Shown here piece after piece: positions 33,876 to 42,848 of a DNA stretch of 64,000 bases. The notes under the pieces were generated by a model. It was not told the DNA's origin, made no database searches, and worked only from the letters and a program-made list of their open reading frames with translations. The DNA comes from Actinokineospora auranticolor (GTDB lineage: Bacteria; Actinomycetota; Actinomycetes; Mycobacteriales; Pseudonocardiaceae), in contig NZ_PTIX01000001.1 in the NCBI RefSeq assembly GCF_002934265.1, positions 558,001 to 622,000 on the forward strand, in the 5' to 3' direction. Position numbers and translations under genes: made by a program. Position 1 is the stretch's first letter. The number at the start of each line of letters is the position of its first letter.

Positions 33876-34901
33876 TCAGCGGAGGTAGCGGCGGAGGCGG
33901 GACAGTCCCGACCGCCCGGCCTGCCCGGCGAGGTGCCGGAACCGGTCCCACGGCAGGGCCCGCCGGTCCACCTCGGCCTCTGGGTCGGCCAGTTCCGCCT
34001 TCAACCGGTTGATTTCCCGCTGCTGCGAGGTGATCGTGTCCACCAGGGCCGCCCGGTCCGCCTCGTTCGCCGCCGCGTCGTACTGCTGCTGCAGGACGCG
34101 GGTGTACAGGGCGATCCGGTTGTTCTCCATCGTCGCCAGCAGTTCCGACCCGGTGTACGGGCGCAGCGCCTCGGCCAGGTCCTCGGCGTACGGGGCACCA
34201 CCGGGGACCAGGATGCCGAGCCCGAAGACGGCCGGGACCACGCTGAAGGTCCAGCCGGGGTTGAGCACCAAGGCGTCCTCGACCGCCGTCAGGACACCGT
34301 TGCGCTCGCCACCCGCGCGCTCGGCCACGGTGTACGCGCCCGCGCCGATGAAGCCCGCCGGGCTCAGCCCGTCGTGCCACGCGCTCGGGCCGTCGTGGCT
34401 GGCGGGGTGCTTGTCGCCGCCGCGCAGGGGCGAGGGCTCGTAGTACATGTCGCGGCGCGCGGCGGGCCACAGGACGTCGTGCATCAGGATGACCGCGTCC
34501 GGCGCGTGGGTCATGATCCAGCGCAGCTCCTCGCGGACCACCGCGTAGTTGTGGTCGCCGTCGAGGACGTACACGTCGGCGAGCGGCAGGTCGGCCAGTG
34601 CCTCCGGCGACGGCCGCTCGACCAACCGCAACGCGGGGTTGGCGGCGAACGTGTCACGCACCCGCGCGTCCGGGCTCGGCTCGACCCCGTACACCGCGGT
34701 CGCGCCCAGCTCGGCGTAGACGCCGCTGACGTGACCCGACTCCACGCCGACCTCGACCACCGTGGACACGCCGCGGTGCGCGAAGACGACGGCGAAGATC
34801 TCGCGGAACACCGCCATGGAGTGCAGCAGCACGGGGAGCTGCCGGGCGTGCCGGGCCTGGGCGTGCGGGTCGGTGCGGCTGCCGGTGGTCACGCTGTTCA
34901 T
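33876..34901 (-). CDS. Class I SAM methyltransferase with C-terminal coiled coil
   Basis: This 341-residue protein has a Methyltransf_24-like fold: STVVEVGVESGHVSGVYAE as SAM motif I (residues about 46-64), GVEPSPDAR after strand 2, YVLDGDHNYAVVREEL and ILMHDVLWPAARRD as the later strands. From about 280 there is a helical heptad region (ANEADRAALVDTITSQQREI, then NRLKAELAD) and a basic tail. Such enzymes modify cell-surface glycans or secondary metabolites. The ATG overlaps the HAD-like gene's stop (TGATG), so the two are translationally coupled and probably act together. Confidence 0.75.
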   Translation of the reverse strand: MNSVTTGSRTDPHAQARHARQLPVLLHSMAVFREIFAVVFAHRGVSTVVEVGVESGHVSGVYAELGATAVYGVEPSPDARVRDTFAANPALRLVERPSPEALADLPLADVYVLDGDHNYAVVREELRWIMTHAPDAVILMHDVLWPAARRDMYYEPSPLRGGDKHPASHDGPSAWHDGLSPAGFIGAGAYTVAERAGGERNGVLTAVEDALVLNPGWTFSVVPAVFGLGILVPGGAPYAEDLAEALRPYTGSELLATMENNRIALYTRVLQQQYDAAANEADRAALVDTITSQQREINRLKAELADPEAEVDRRALPWDRFRHLAGQAGRSGLSRLRRYLR

Positions 34902-37561
34902 CAGTCTCCTGTCAGCTTCCTGGCCGCCACCCTGGCGGCACCGGCGATCACCCCGACCGGCCCGCGGGCGCGGTACTCCTCGACGACCCGCGTGGACAGC
35001 GCCACCTGCGCGGGGATCGGCGCCGGGTCGCGCTCCTCCGGCATCCGGGGACCGGGCAGCGACCACGACTGCGGCAGCATCGCGAACGCGACCGTGACCT
35101 GCCCGGACGACACCGCCGCCCCACAGCGCGCGGCCAGCGGGAGCCACACCGCCGCGTGCGGGTGCTCGAACTCCACCAGGTTGCCGCCCAGCCACCGGCA
35201 GTCGACGAAGGTCAACTCGGCGAACTCGTCCGGCTGCTCCCAGCGCAGCGCGCACGCCCGCCCCTCGCGGCCGGTGACGACCCGCGCCTCGATCCAGTCC
35301 ACCCGCACGATCGCCGGTCTGCCCGGGATGGCCAGCGACACGTCCACGACGTCCGGGCCGCGGAAGTCGACGCGGGCGAAGGACAGCCCGTTGTGGTTGA
35401 TCCGGACCCGGCGGCGCGGGGTGTCGTGCCAGGTGTCGTCCGCCAGCCGGTACCGCAGCAGGGTGCCGAACGGCTCCCCGCTCGGCTCGAACACCGCCCG
35501 GTCGACCGCGCCCTCGGCGACCGCCCGGGTGGCCGCGGCCAGCCCCGGGTCGGACGCGGCCAGCAGTGCGGGCCAGAAGCAGTCGCGCATGTCCAGGTCG
35601 TCGAGGTCGTTGGGGGACAGGTACGGGATGGCTGCGGCCAGGTCGTCGGGCACCACCGGGGTGACGACCGCGGAGCCGAAGTTGTCCTCGTGCGCCCAGT
35701 CGCCCAGGAACGCGGCCTCCCGCGCGTCCGGTGCCTGGAGCGCGCGGGTGAGCACGGTGGCCAGCCGCGGCGCCGCGGTGGTGCCGAGCAGCGGCCAGTT
35801 CTTGTCGGTGCCGACGTAGCGGGCCCAATTCGCCTGGAACGCGCGGATACCGGCCTTCGCGGCGGCCCGCTCCGCCTGCTGCGCCGCACTGCCCTCCACG
35901 GGCCCGAGCACCGGCGCGCCGTCCTCGTCGAAGGCCAGCAGCGACCCGCAGAGCGCGTTGACGCACTGCTCGACCACCTCGGGGCTGCGGCTGACCGCGC
36001 GGACCACCTCGCGGGGGTGGTCCACCTGCCCGAGGTAGCCCTCCACGCGCAGGCCGTCGAGCAGCACCCCGGCGGCGCGCTCGTCGGCGACCAGGTAGAG
36101 CCCGGCGGGCGCGATGTCCACGCCCGCGTCGCGCAGCGCCTTGGCCAGCTGGTGCTGGATCGTGCCGCCCCAGCCGAGGTCGACCAGGGTCAGGTCCTCG
36201 GCGTCGAGGGCGCCCGCCGCGCGCAGCGACCGCACCAGCCGCTCGCGCGCGGTGTCGACCACCTTGGACAGCCGGGTGCGCAGGTGCTCGGTCTCGGTGA
36301 GCGCCCGCCCGACGGAGTCCACGAGCTGCTCGTCGTCGAGCAGGGAGTCCAGCGAGCCGACCAGCCCGGGCACGTCGCCGGGGCGCAGGCGCAGCATCTC
36401 CAGCAGCTGCCGCGCGCTGAGCCGGTACCGCTTGCGGATGAAGGCGCGCACGGCTCCCGGGTCCAGCGGGTCGAGCGCGGCCACCGAGGTCACCTGGCGC
36501 GAGAGCCACACCGGCTCGGCCCGCACGGCCCAGCCGCGGGCCTCGGCGGCGGCGTTGACCATGGCGGCGAGCAGCTCGCCCTCGCGCATCGGGCACCACA
36601 GCACGGATGTCCCCGCCTCGTGCGCCCGGTGCGCGGCCCACTCGGCGAAGCCGGTGAGCACGGGGCCGAGCACGGCGGCGCCGTAGCGCCAGGCCGCGGT
36701 GCGGGACGCGGTCGCGGCGGGGGCGTGCGCGCCCAGGGTCCGGGCGCGCAGGGTGGTCATGCCGAAGTCGCCGTGCGCCGGGTCGACCAGCGCGCCGAAC
36801 GGGCCGAACGGGTCCGTCGTCTCCGACTCGCGCTCGATCACGCGGGTGAAGTCGGCGTCGACGCGCTCGTAGTGCAGGGTGCGCACGCCGAGCGCGGCGG
36901 GCACCTCGTGGTCGGCGACGCGGTTGTCGCCGATGTGCAGGACCTGCCGCGGCGCGCGGTCGAGGGCGCCGAGCACGATCGGCCAGAGCCCACCCGCCTT
37001 GTCCGCGCCGTGTTCGTGGGAGCGGAACACCGCGATGTCGTCGAGGGGACCGATCTCGGGGCGGTCCAGCAGCGCGGCCAGCTGCTCGGCGGTGAAGTAC
37101 GTGTCGGACACCAGCACCACGGGCACGCCGTGCGCCCGGGCGACGCCGATCAGCGCGGCGACGTCGAGGTCGACCACGGTGCACGACCGCTCGACCCGCA
37201 CCTCGGCGGCGACGAGCGCGTCCAGCCCGACCGGGTCCACCACGGCCTCCGGCATCGCCCGCCAGATGTCGAACAGCGACACCTCCGGGCCGAGCGCGCC
37301 GCGCCCCGCGCGGGCCCGCTGCTCGGCGCCGATGCGCATCCGGCGGAACGCGGCGTCGCCGATCCAGCCGGGGAGCTGACCCGTGGCCCGCAGGTGCGCG
37401 GCCAGCACGGTGAACACGTCGGTCGGCCGCGGTACCCGCCGCCACAGCAAGGTGTCGAACACGTCGAGCGAGAGCACGGCGCACGAGCGGTCGGCGATCA
37501 TGCCGACGACGGGACCCAGTTGCGCGTGCTCGGCTATGTCAGGCACTCCGGCGCCGGTCAT
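34901..37561 (-). CDS. Large HAD-superfamily hydrolase-like protein
   Basis: In this 886-residue protein the first about 230 residues are a HAD domain with D33/D36 in LSLDVFDTLLWRR, motif II VLVSDTYFT, a lysine in EHGADKAGG and motif IV LHIGDNRVADHEVP. The rest holds a second alpha/beta region (TSVLWCPMREGELLAAMV, LTLVDLGWGGTIQ) and a C-terminal beta-rich part. This long HAD architecture occurs in polysaccharide and cell-envelope loci, often beside methyl- and glycosyltransferases, but its reaction is not known to me. The coupled downstream methyltransferase supports a surface-glycan role. ATG 37561 has GGGGAGA upstream. Confidence 0.72.
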   Translation of the reverse strand: MTGAGVPDIAEHAQLGPVVGMIADRSCAVLSLDVFDTLLWRRVPRPTDVFTVLAAHLRATGQLPGWIGDAAFRRMRIGAEQRARAGRGALGPEVSLFDIWRAMPEAVVDPVGLDALVAAEVRVERSCTVVDLDVAALIGVARAHGVPVVLVSDTYFTAEQLAALLDRPEIGPLDDIAVFRSHEHGADKAGGLWPIVLGALDRAPRQVLHIGDNRVADHEVPAALGVRTLHYERVDADFTRVIERESETTDPFGPFGALVDPAHGDFGMTTLRARTLGAHAPAATASRTAAWRYGAAVLGPVLTGFAEWAAHRAHEAGTSVLWCPMREGELLAAMVNAAAEARGWAVRAEPVWLSRQVTSVAALDPLDPGAVRAFIRKRYRLSARQLLEMLRLRPGDVPGLVGSLDSLLDDEQLVDSVGRALTETEHLRTRLSKVVDTARERLVRSLRAAGALDAEDLTLVDLGWGGTIQHQLAKALRDAGVDIAPAGLYLVADERAAGVLLDGLRVEGYLGQVDHPREVVRAVSRSPEVVEQCVNALCGSLLAFDEDGAPVLGPVEGSAAQQAERAAAKAGIRAFQANWARYVGTDKNWPLLGTTAAPRLATVLTRALQAPDAREAAFLGDWAHEDNFGSAVVTPVVPDDLAAAIPYLSPNDLDDLDMRDCFWPALLAASDPGLAAATRAVAEGAVDRAVFEPSGEPFGTLLRYRLADDTWHDTPRRRVRINHNGLSFARVDFRGPDVVDVSLAIPGRPAIVRVDWIEARVVTGREGRACALRWEQPDEFAELTFVDCRWLGGNLVEFEHPHAAVWLPLAARCGAAVSSGQVTVAFAMLPQSWSLPGPRMPEERDPAPIPAQVALSTRVVEEYRARGPVGVIAGAARVAARKLTGD

Positions 37562-37807
37562 CTGTCTCCCCTGTGGTATCGCGCTCACGGCTTGCGGGGA
37601 TGCTCAGTTTATGGACGGCCCGGACAATTCCCCGGACGGCGCACGGGGAATGCGAAGACTCTTTTCGGTAATGCCGGATCGAGTGAATACGGCGCGGAAT
37701 TGCCTACGACCGGTAGCGGATTGGCACGGCCCTTCCCGGTGGCGCGCCGGGTCTCCCGATCGGAAGTCCTGAGTGGACGGTGAAGGTCCGTTCGCGTCAC
37801 GGGCGGG

Positions 37808-37845
37808 CCGGGTTGCCCGGTGCCGCGCGGCACCGGGCAACCCGG
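37808..37845 (-). terminator. Terminator of the secreted esterase gene
   Basis: A perfect 17-bp stem (37808-37824 with 37829-37845, loop GCGC) directly follows the minus-strand esterase gene. Confidence 0.75.
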
Positions 37846-37857
37846 TCGTGGTGCGGG

Positions 37858-38817
37858 TCAGGGGCCGGTGACCAGCGGGTGGTCGTTGAAGAACTCCCAG
37901 AACGTGTCAGTGGCCTTGATCTGCGCGGTCACCTTGCCGTTGCCGCTGGAGCCCGGCGCCGCGCCGGGCCAGGTGTGCGCACCGGTGATGATCTTGTAGT
38001 GCACGATGTCCCGGTTCTGCGGGCAGAGGTCACGGGTGATCCGGACGACCTCGGAGCTCAGCGGGGTGGACACGATCGTGGACGAGCAGAGGTTGCGGGT
38101 GGCCCAGGTCTGGGTCCAGTCCGCGATCGAGGGCAGCACCTCGTGGTGGTTGTCGTCGTCGCCGTTGTACTTGATGACCTGGTCGTCGTCGCCGTGGAAC
38201 TCGACGATCGGCGCGCGCTGCTCGACGCAGTCCGACCGCGTGCCGGGGTAGAAGGCCCCCGCGACGATGCCGAACGCGGCGATCCGCAGCGGCAGCCTGC
38301 ACGCCAGCAGCGCGACGAACCCGCCGCCGTTGGACTTGCCCGCCGCGAAGATCCGGTCCGGCTGCACGCACAGCGTCTGCTGGAGGTGGTCGAGCAGGTC
38401 GGCGACGAACTGCACGTCGTCGAACGGCGCCGCGTAGAGCGGGCCCTGCCAGGCGCGCTCGTTGTCCTGGTCCGGGAGGCCACGCGGGTAGACGGCGATG
38501 GCGTCCAGGTCGTCGATCTTGGAGTAGGCCTCGATCTCAGCGCTGTCGCTCTTGCGGCCGTGGAAGGCCAGGATCAGCGGCTTCTGGTGCCCGGGCTGGT
38601 AGGTGGTGGGCAGGTGGATCAGGTACTCGCGGGTGAGGCCACCGGACTGGACGGAGCCCGGCGCGGTCACCCCCGGGGTCAGCGTGGTGGACGTGAGCTG
38701 GCACCCGGTCGACGCGACGGGGTAGTTGTGCGCGGGCGGTGTCGCCCCCGCCACCTGCGGGGTGACCACGGTGGCGGCGACGGCGGCGGTGACGACGGCG
38801 AGCTCGGCGAATCTCAT
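37858..38817 (-). CDS. Secreted PHB-depolymerase/feruloyl-esterase-like hydrolase
   Basis: This 319-residue precursor has a signal peptide (MRFAELAVVTAAVAATVVTP, cleavage near AGA at 23-25) and a LpqC-type alpha/beta hydrolase: oxyanion region LILAFHGRKSD, nucleophile S162 in AAGKSNGGGFVALLAC, Asp in EFHGDDDQVIKYNG and His in ITGAHTWPGA. The GAHTWPG ending is typical of esterase PHB depolymerases and feruloyl or acetylxylan esterases; the His can also be read from the polyhydroxybutyrate family. It probably acts outside the cell on plant or storage polyesters. The start has GAGGTG upstream, and a strong terminator follows. Confidence 0.83.
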   Translation of the reverse strand: MRFAELAVVTAAVAATVVTPQVAGATPPAHNYPVASTGCQLTSTTLTPGVTAPGSVQSGGLTREYLIHLPTTYQPGHQKPLILAFHGRKSDSAEIEAYSKIDDLDAIAVYPRGLPDQDNERAWQGPLYAAPFDDVQFVADLLDHLQQTLCVQPDRIFAAGKSNGGGFVALLACRLPLRIAAFGIVAGAFYPGTRSDCVEQRAPIVEFHGDDDQVIKYNGDDDNHHEVLPSIADWTQTWATRNLCSSTIVSTPLSSEVVRITRDLCPQNRDIVHYKIITGAHTWPGAAPGSSGNGKVTAQIKATDTFWEFFNDHPLVTGP

Positions 38818-38973
38818 TGACACCTCGGGTGGAGGAGGGTTCACGGCTGGTCGTTGACGCTCGTGCCCCTCCACTGCTCGGCGGGAGCACATCCCGTCAC
38901 ACGGGGGACCCCCGCGGCCGGTTGCCCCGAATCCTGATCTTCATCCCGAGGTCGCTTCGGGGCACTGTCGCCC

Positions 38974-39010
38974 TTGACGACGAGGAAGTCTATATAGATA
39001 GACTTCCTCG
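38974..39010 (+). promoter_or_regulatory. PadR promoter-operator palindrome
   Basis: CGAGGAAGTCTA (38981-38992), spacer TATAGA, TAGACTTCCTCG (38999-39010) is a perfect 12-bp-arm palindrome. It overlaps a probable promoter (TTGACG at 38974, TAGACT at 38999) and ends one base before the PadR ATG, so the transcript is probably leaderless and autorepressed. Confidence 0.65.
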
Positions 39011-39011
39011 C

Positions 39012-39314
39012 ATGGCACGTCGACCCTCGGCCCAGACCCTGGCGGTGCTGGAGCTGCTGGCCCGCGACCCGGACACCCCGCGCCACGGCTACGAGCTGGG
39101 CAAGGAGCTGGGGCTGAAGGCGGGCACGCTGTACCCGATCCTGATCCGGTTGTGCGAGCGGGGTCATCTCGCCGCGTCCTGGGAGTCCGACCCACCCGCC
39201 GGGCGCCCGCCCCGGCACCTGTACCGCCTGCTCGGCACCGGCCTGCGCCTGCTCGACCAGGCGCGGGAAGCGGCTCCGGCGACCACCAGCCCGGCCCTGG
39301 GCGGCGCGTTGTGA
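39012..39314 (+). CDS. PadR-family transcriptional regulator
   Basis: This 100-residue protein has the PadR winged helix (TLAVLELLARDPDTPRHGYE, LGKELGLKAGTLYPILIRLC, ERGHLAASWE...YRLLGTGLRLL). It is short, with only a minimal dimerisation helix (PadR-s2 class). It overlaps the following membrane-protein gene by GTGA; such PadR-membrane protein pairs commonly control an antimicrobial stress response, with the regulator repressing its own operon through the upstream palindrome. No ribosome site is needed if the transcript is leaderless. Confidence 0.87.
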   Translation: MARRPSAQTLAVLELLARDPDTPRHGYELGKELGLKAGTLYPILIRLCERGHLAASWESDPPAGRPPRHLYRLLGTGLRLLDQAREAAPATTSPALGGAL

Positions 39315-40264
39315 CCACCGACTTCGCCGACCGGCTGCTGGCGGTCGCGGTCCGCGCGCTCCCCGCGCACCGCCGCGACTGGGGTCGGGCCATGGTCGCG
39401 GAACTGGCCGCGTTGACCGACCGCGCCGAGCGGCGCCGGTTCGCCCGGGGCTGCGTGCGCGCGGTCGCGTTCAGCGGCCCGGCCCTGCGCGCCACCACCC
39501 GGGTGCTGGTCCTGCTGGCGCTGTCGGCGGTGATCGTGGTCGAGGCGACCCGCCTGCGGTCGGTCGGCGTCGCGGTCGAGGCGGTCGGGTTGGCGGTGGC
39601 CGTCCTCGGGCTGGTGTGGCGGGACTCCCGCCGGGACGCCGTCGGCCCGGTCGGCGGTCGGGTCGCCCGCCAGTGGGGGTACGCCGTGGTGCTGGCGACC
39701 GTCGCGGTGCTGCTGACCACCGGCGTCAACGACCCGAGCGGGTGGTGGCTGGCCGCGGCGGCCGTGGTCGTCTACCTGGCGGCCCTGCTCCGGATCACCA
39801 CGCGCCGGGCGGACGGGATCGTGTCGTTCCCGCTCGTCGGCGCGCTGACCGCGGCGGGCCTGGCCGTGTGGTGGGTGCCGATGCTGCTGCTCGCGGCGGT
39901 GCGCGCGGCGCCCGCGCTGACCTTCCCGGTGGCCTTCGCGGTCGTGCTCGCGGGCGCGGTCCTCGGTCCCCGGGTCGGCTCGCGGATCCGGGGCCTGATC
40001 AGCGGCCTGGTGGCCGCGGGCGCGCTGTTGCTGCTGGTGTTCCTCGCCGCGGTGGTCACCTACCGCGTCGCCCCAGGACTTGCTCCTGACCTCTTCGGCG
40101 CCGACTGGGGCGCGTTCCCCAAGGCCACCCGGCTGGAGATGAACAGCGTGGAGGCCGTCGACCCGTACGTCGCCGACTTCCTCCTCGGCGCCCTGGTCGG
40201 CGCCGGTCTGATCATCATCACCGAGCGGTTGGTCGGCCGGACGGGACCCGCCCACCCCCGGTAG
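39311..40264 (+). CDS. Membrane protein co-transcribed with PadR
   Basis: In this 317-residue protein the N-terminal 55 residues are cytoplasmic (DRLLAVAVRALPAHRRDWGR, AMVAELAAL, then ERRRFARGCVRAVAF), resembling the start of actinobacterial proteins paired with PadR regulators that carry a similar RRxWGxAMxAEL block. About eight hydrophobic segments follow, plus an extracellular loop near DLFGADWGAFPKATRLEMN. The function is unknown; regulation by the overlapping PadR is inferred from coupling. Confidence 0.75.
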   Translation: MTTDFADRLLAVAVRALPAHRRDWGRAMVAELAALTDRAERRRFARGCVRAVAFSGPALRATTRVLVLLALSAVIVVEATRLRSVGVAVEAVGLAVAVLGLVWRDSRRDAVGPVGGRVARQWGYAVVLATVAVLLTTGVNDPSGWWLAAAAVVVYLAALLRITTRRADGIVSFPLVGALTAAGLAVWWVPMLLLAAVRAAPALTFPVAFAVVLAGAVLGPRVGSRIRGLISGLVAAGALLLLVFLAAVVTYRVAPGLAPDLFGADWGAFPKATRLEMNSVEAVDPYVADFLLGALVGAGLIIITERLVGRTGPAHPR

Positions 40265-40298
40265 GAGGTGGGCGGGCGTCCGATCGTCCTGGCAGGGA

Positions 40299-41228
40299 TC
40301 AGGGCGTCGGGGTGGGGCTGGTGGTCGGTGGTCGCGTGGTGGGCGGGGGACCGGTCGGCGGGGTGGGCGGCTGCCCGGTGCCGGGCGGCTGTCCGGGTCC
40401 ACCCGGGCCACCAGGTCCGCCGGGACCGCCCGGGCCACCGGGGCCTTGGCTGTCGTCGTCGCCGACCTCGGTGTCGGACAGGTCCAGCGCGATGCTGAAC
40501 TCCGCGGTGTGACCCTGGTGGGTGCGGCGCGGCTGGAGCGTGAGCTGGTCGCCGCCCTGCAGGTAGATGAAGTCCTTGGCGTTGGTGGTGTCCGGGGTGC
40601 CCTTGGCCTTGTACGGGTCCTTGGCCAGGTAGCCCGCCTTGAACTCCTCGGTGAAGTAGAGCTGCGAGGTGAACTCGTAGGGCTTGCCGTCGGTGCCGGT
40701 GGTCTGGATCTTGATGTGGATGTGCACCGTGCGGCCCCGGTACCAACCGGGCAGGACCGTGGTGAACCGGACCCGGCCCGCGCGGTCGGACTTCTGGTAG
40801 CCGCGCAGGAACTTCTTGCCGGACGACCCCTCGCTCGCGATGTCGGAGTAGACCCCCGCCGCGTCGCAGTGCCAGATGTCCACCACCGCGTCGCGCAGCG
40901 GCAGGCAGCGCTTGTCGCGGATCTGCAGGACGGTCAGCTCGAGGGCCAGCGGCGCGCCGGGGGACCGGACGCCGGTGGTCGGGTCCGAGCGGATGTCGGA
41001 CCGGTTGAGCCCCTCGTCGACGAAGTACGGGCCCTCGACCTGTTCCGGTTTGGCCACGCAGTTCACGTCGCAGTCCGGTCCGCCACCCGGTCCGCCGTCA
41101 CCCGATCCGGTGGCCGCGAGGGCCACCCCCGATCCGGTGACGGTCAGCGCGGCACCCGCGAAGCCGAGCAGGGTCAGCGCCTGCCGCCTGCCCAGGACGC
41201 GGCCGACCGGCTCGTCGTCATCGTGCAT
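40299..41228 (-). CDS. Exported intradiol dioxygenase-like protein with collagen-like tail
   Basis: In this 309-residue protein the N-terminus has a twin-arginine-like LGRRQALTLLGFAGAALTVT signal. The catalytic domain (55-240) has the intradiol ring-cleavage markers EGPYFVDEGLNRSDIR, VDIWHCDAAGVYSD, WYRGRTVHIHIK and FYLQ-type end FIYLQGGDQ; iron ligands are the Tyr in GVYSD, the Tyr in GWYRGR and the two His in HIHIK. The C-terminal about 60 residues are low-complexity: repeated GPGG units and then a proline/threonine-rich stretch, suggesting a cell-wall-spanning or extracellular spacer. It would act on catechol-type aromatics outside the cytoplasm. Confidence 0.83.
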   Translation of the reverse strand: MHDDDEPVGRVLGRRQALTLLGFAGAALTVTGSGVALAATGSGDGGPGGGPDCDVNCVAKPEQVEGPYFVDEGLNRSDIRSDPTTGVRSPGAPLALELTVLQIRDKRCLPLRDAVVDIWHCDAAGVYSDIASEGSSGKKFLRGYQKSDRAGRVRFTTVLPGWYRGRTVHIHIKIQTTGTDGKPYEFTSQLYFTEEFKAGYLAKDPYKAKGTPDTTNAKDFIYLQGGDQLTLQPRRTHQGHTAEFSIALDLSDTEVGDDDSQGPGGPGGPGGPGGPGGPGQPPGTGQPPTPPTGPPPTTRPPTTSPTPTP

Positions 41229-41389
41229 CGTTGAAGCTCCTCACTCACTGTGCCAGTTCGGATACCAGCGGTGAGGAAGCTAGGTGCGGTTCCTGGGCGC
41301 GCGGTGTGCGCCACCTGTGCGGTAGTTGTGTGAACGCCGTCCCCACTTGCCAAACGGCGCGGGGACGGCGTTCTCGGGTTGCGCGCCGT

Positions 41390-42724
41390 CTACCGCTCGA
41401 AGACGATTCGGCCGTCCACCACGGTCATCGCCACCCCGACGTTCGGCAGGTCGGCCGGGGCCAGCTCCAGCGGGTTGGCCTCCAGGACGGTCAGGTCCGC
41501 GACCTTGCCGACCTCCAGCGTGCCCTTCCACGACTCCGCGCCGTCCTGCCGCGCGGCGTTGACGGTGTAGGCGCCCAGCAGCTGCCGCATCAGGGCCGGG
41601 CTCGGCTCGGCGCCCATCCACTGCGCGGCGGCGGCGATCCACTGCCGCCAGTCCGGCTCGATGACCGGCGCGTCGGAGCTCAGGCACACCGGGATGCCCA
41701 GGTCGAAGGCCTCGCGCAGCGGCCACGCGGTGCGCGCGGCGTCCTCGTCGAGCGCGGCGGCCAGCCACGGCGCGGTCATCACCGCGATGCCCGGCTGGGT
41801 GTTGAGGCCGATGCCCAGCTCGGCGGCCCTGGCCAGCACCGCGCGGTCGACCAGGTCGCCGTGGATGAGGTAGTGCCTGCCCTTGGGGCCGTGCGCGGCG
41901 ATGGCGTCGGCCATGGCCGAGACGGTGACCTCGATCGAGCGGTCGCCGGTGGCGTGCACGCCGATCTGCGCGCCCGCCTGGTGCGCCAGGTCGACCATGC
42001 GGCGCAGGTTGGCCTCGCGGTCGGCCAGGTCGGCGCCGTCGACCAGCAGGTGGCCGGAGCTGCCGTCGGCGTAGCAGCGGTGCGTCCAGGCCGAGCGCAT
42101 CGGCGGGATGCCGTCGGCGAAGATCTTCACGCCCGCGATGTTGAACCAGCGCGGGTCGCCGTCGGGCTGCGGCGAGACCAGGCCGCGCTCGAAGTCGGCC
42201 AGCGTGCTGGGGCCGTCGAGCTGGCCGAACAGGCGCAGCACCGTCACCCGGGCGCGCAGCTTGCCCTCGGCGGCCACGGCGGCGTACTCGCGCAGCACGT
42301 CGGTGGAGAAGCACCCGGTCGAACCCTCGTCCTCACCCGGGCCGAGGCCGGGCTCGGTGTAGCTGGTGATGCCGAGTTCGGCGGCGATGTCACCCGCCTT
42401 GATGATGGCCGCGCGGCGCTCGGCCGCGTTCTTCAGCAGCGGCTCGCCGTCGCCCGCGGCCTCCAGGCCGCCGCCGAGCAGCGTCTTGGGCCACATCGCG
42501 CCCAGCCAGGCGCCGTGCAGGTGCGAGTCGTTGATGCCGGGCAGCGCGGTGCGGCCGTAGAGGTCCACGACGTGGGTCTTGGGGCCGATGAGGTGGTCGA
42601 CCTCGCCGACGGCGGTGATCAGCCCGTCGGTCACGGCGACCGCGCTCGCGACGGTGTCGGCGCCGTCGAAGGTGAGCACCGTGCCGCCGGTGAGCACGAG
42701 GTCGGCGGGCTGCGCACTGGTCAC
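41390..42724 (-). CDS. YtcJ-like amidohydrolase
   Basis: This 444-residue metal-dependent hydrolase of the amidohydrolase superfamily has an N-terminal ADLVLTGGTVLTFDG beta domain, ALPGINDSHLHGAW with the HxH metal pair, central His in GVHATGDRSIEV and YLIHGDLVDR, Asp in CLSSDAPVIEPDWRQWIAAA, and a C-terminal GKVADLTVLEANPLE. This is the YtcJ/AepA type, which cleaves N-substituted amides or related bonds. GTG 42724 follows GGAGGAACACC. It is divergent from the aldo-keto reductase-like gene and shares the operator at 42800. Confidence 0.85.
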   Translation of the reverse strand: MTSAQPADLVLTGGTVLTFDGADTVASAVAVTDGLITAVGEVDHLIGPKTHVVDLYGRTALPGINDSHLHGAWLGAMWPKTLLGGGLEAAGDGEPLLKNAAERRAAIIKAGDIAAELGITSYTEPGLGPGEDEGSTGCFSTDVLREYAAVAAEGKLRARVTVLRLFGQLDGPSTLADFERGLVSPQPDGDPRWFNIAGVKIFADGIPPMRSAWTHRCYADGSSGHLLVDGADLADREANLRRMVDLAHQAGAQIGVHATGDRSIEVTVSAMADAIAAHGPKGRHYLIHGDLVDRAVLARAAELGIGLNTQPGIAVMTAPWLAAALDEDAARTAWPLREAFDLGIPVCLSSDAPVIEPDWRQWIAAAAQWMGAEPSPALMRQLLGAYTVNAARQDGAESWKGTLEVGKVADLTVLEANPLELAPADLPNVGVAMTVVDGRIVFER

Positions 42725-42799
42725 GGTGTTCCTCCGGTCAACAAACGTAGAAGATGCGGCCTCAGTATAGGGGCCAACGGGATGTTCTCCCGGTTTTTC

Positions 42800-42815
42800 G
42801 TCTATGTATGTAGAC
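42800..42815. promoter_or_regulatory. Putative TetR operator
   Basis: GTCTA-TGTATG-TAGAC is a perfect inverted repeat between the divergent amidohydrolase and aldo-keto reductase-like genes, 33 bases before the latter. The TetR gene at 44037 is the likely regulator by proximity. Confidence 0.4.
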
Positions 42816-42848
42816 TAAACCAACCACTCTCGGCAAGGAGGGCCACTC

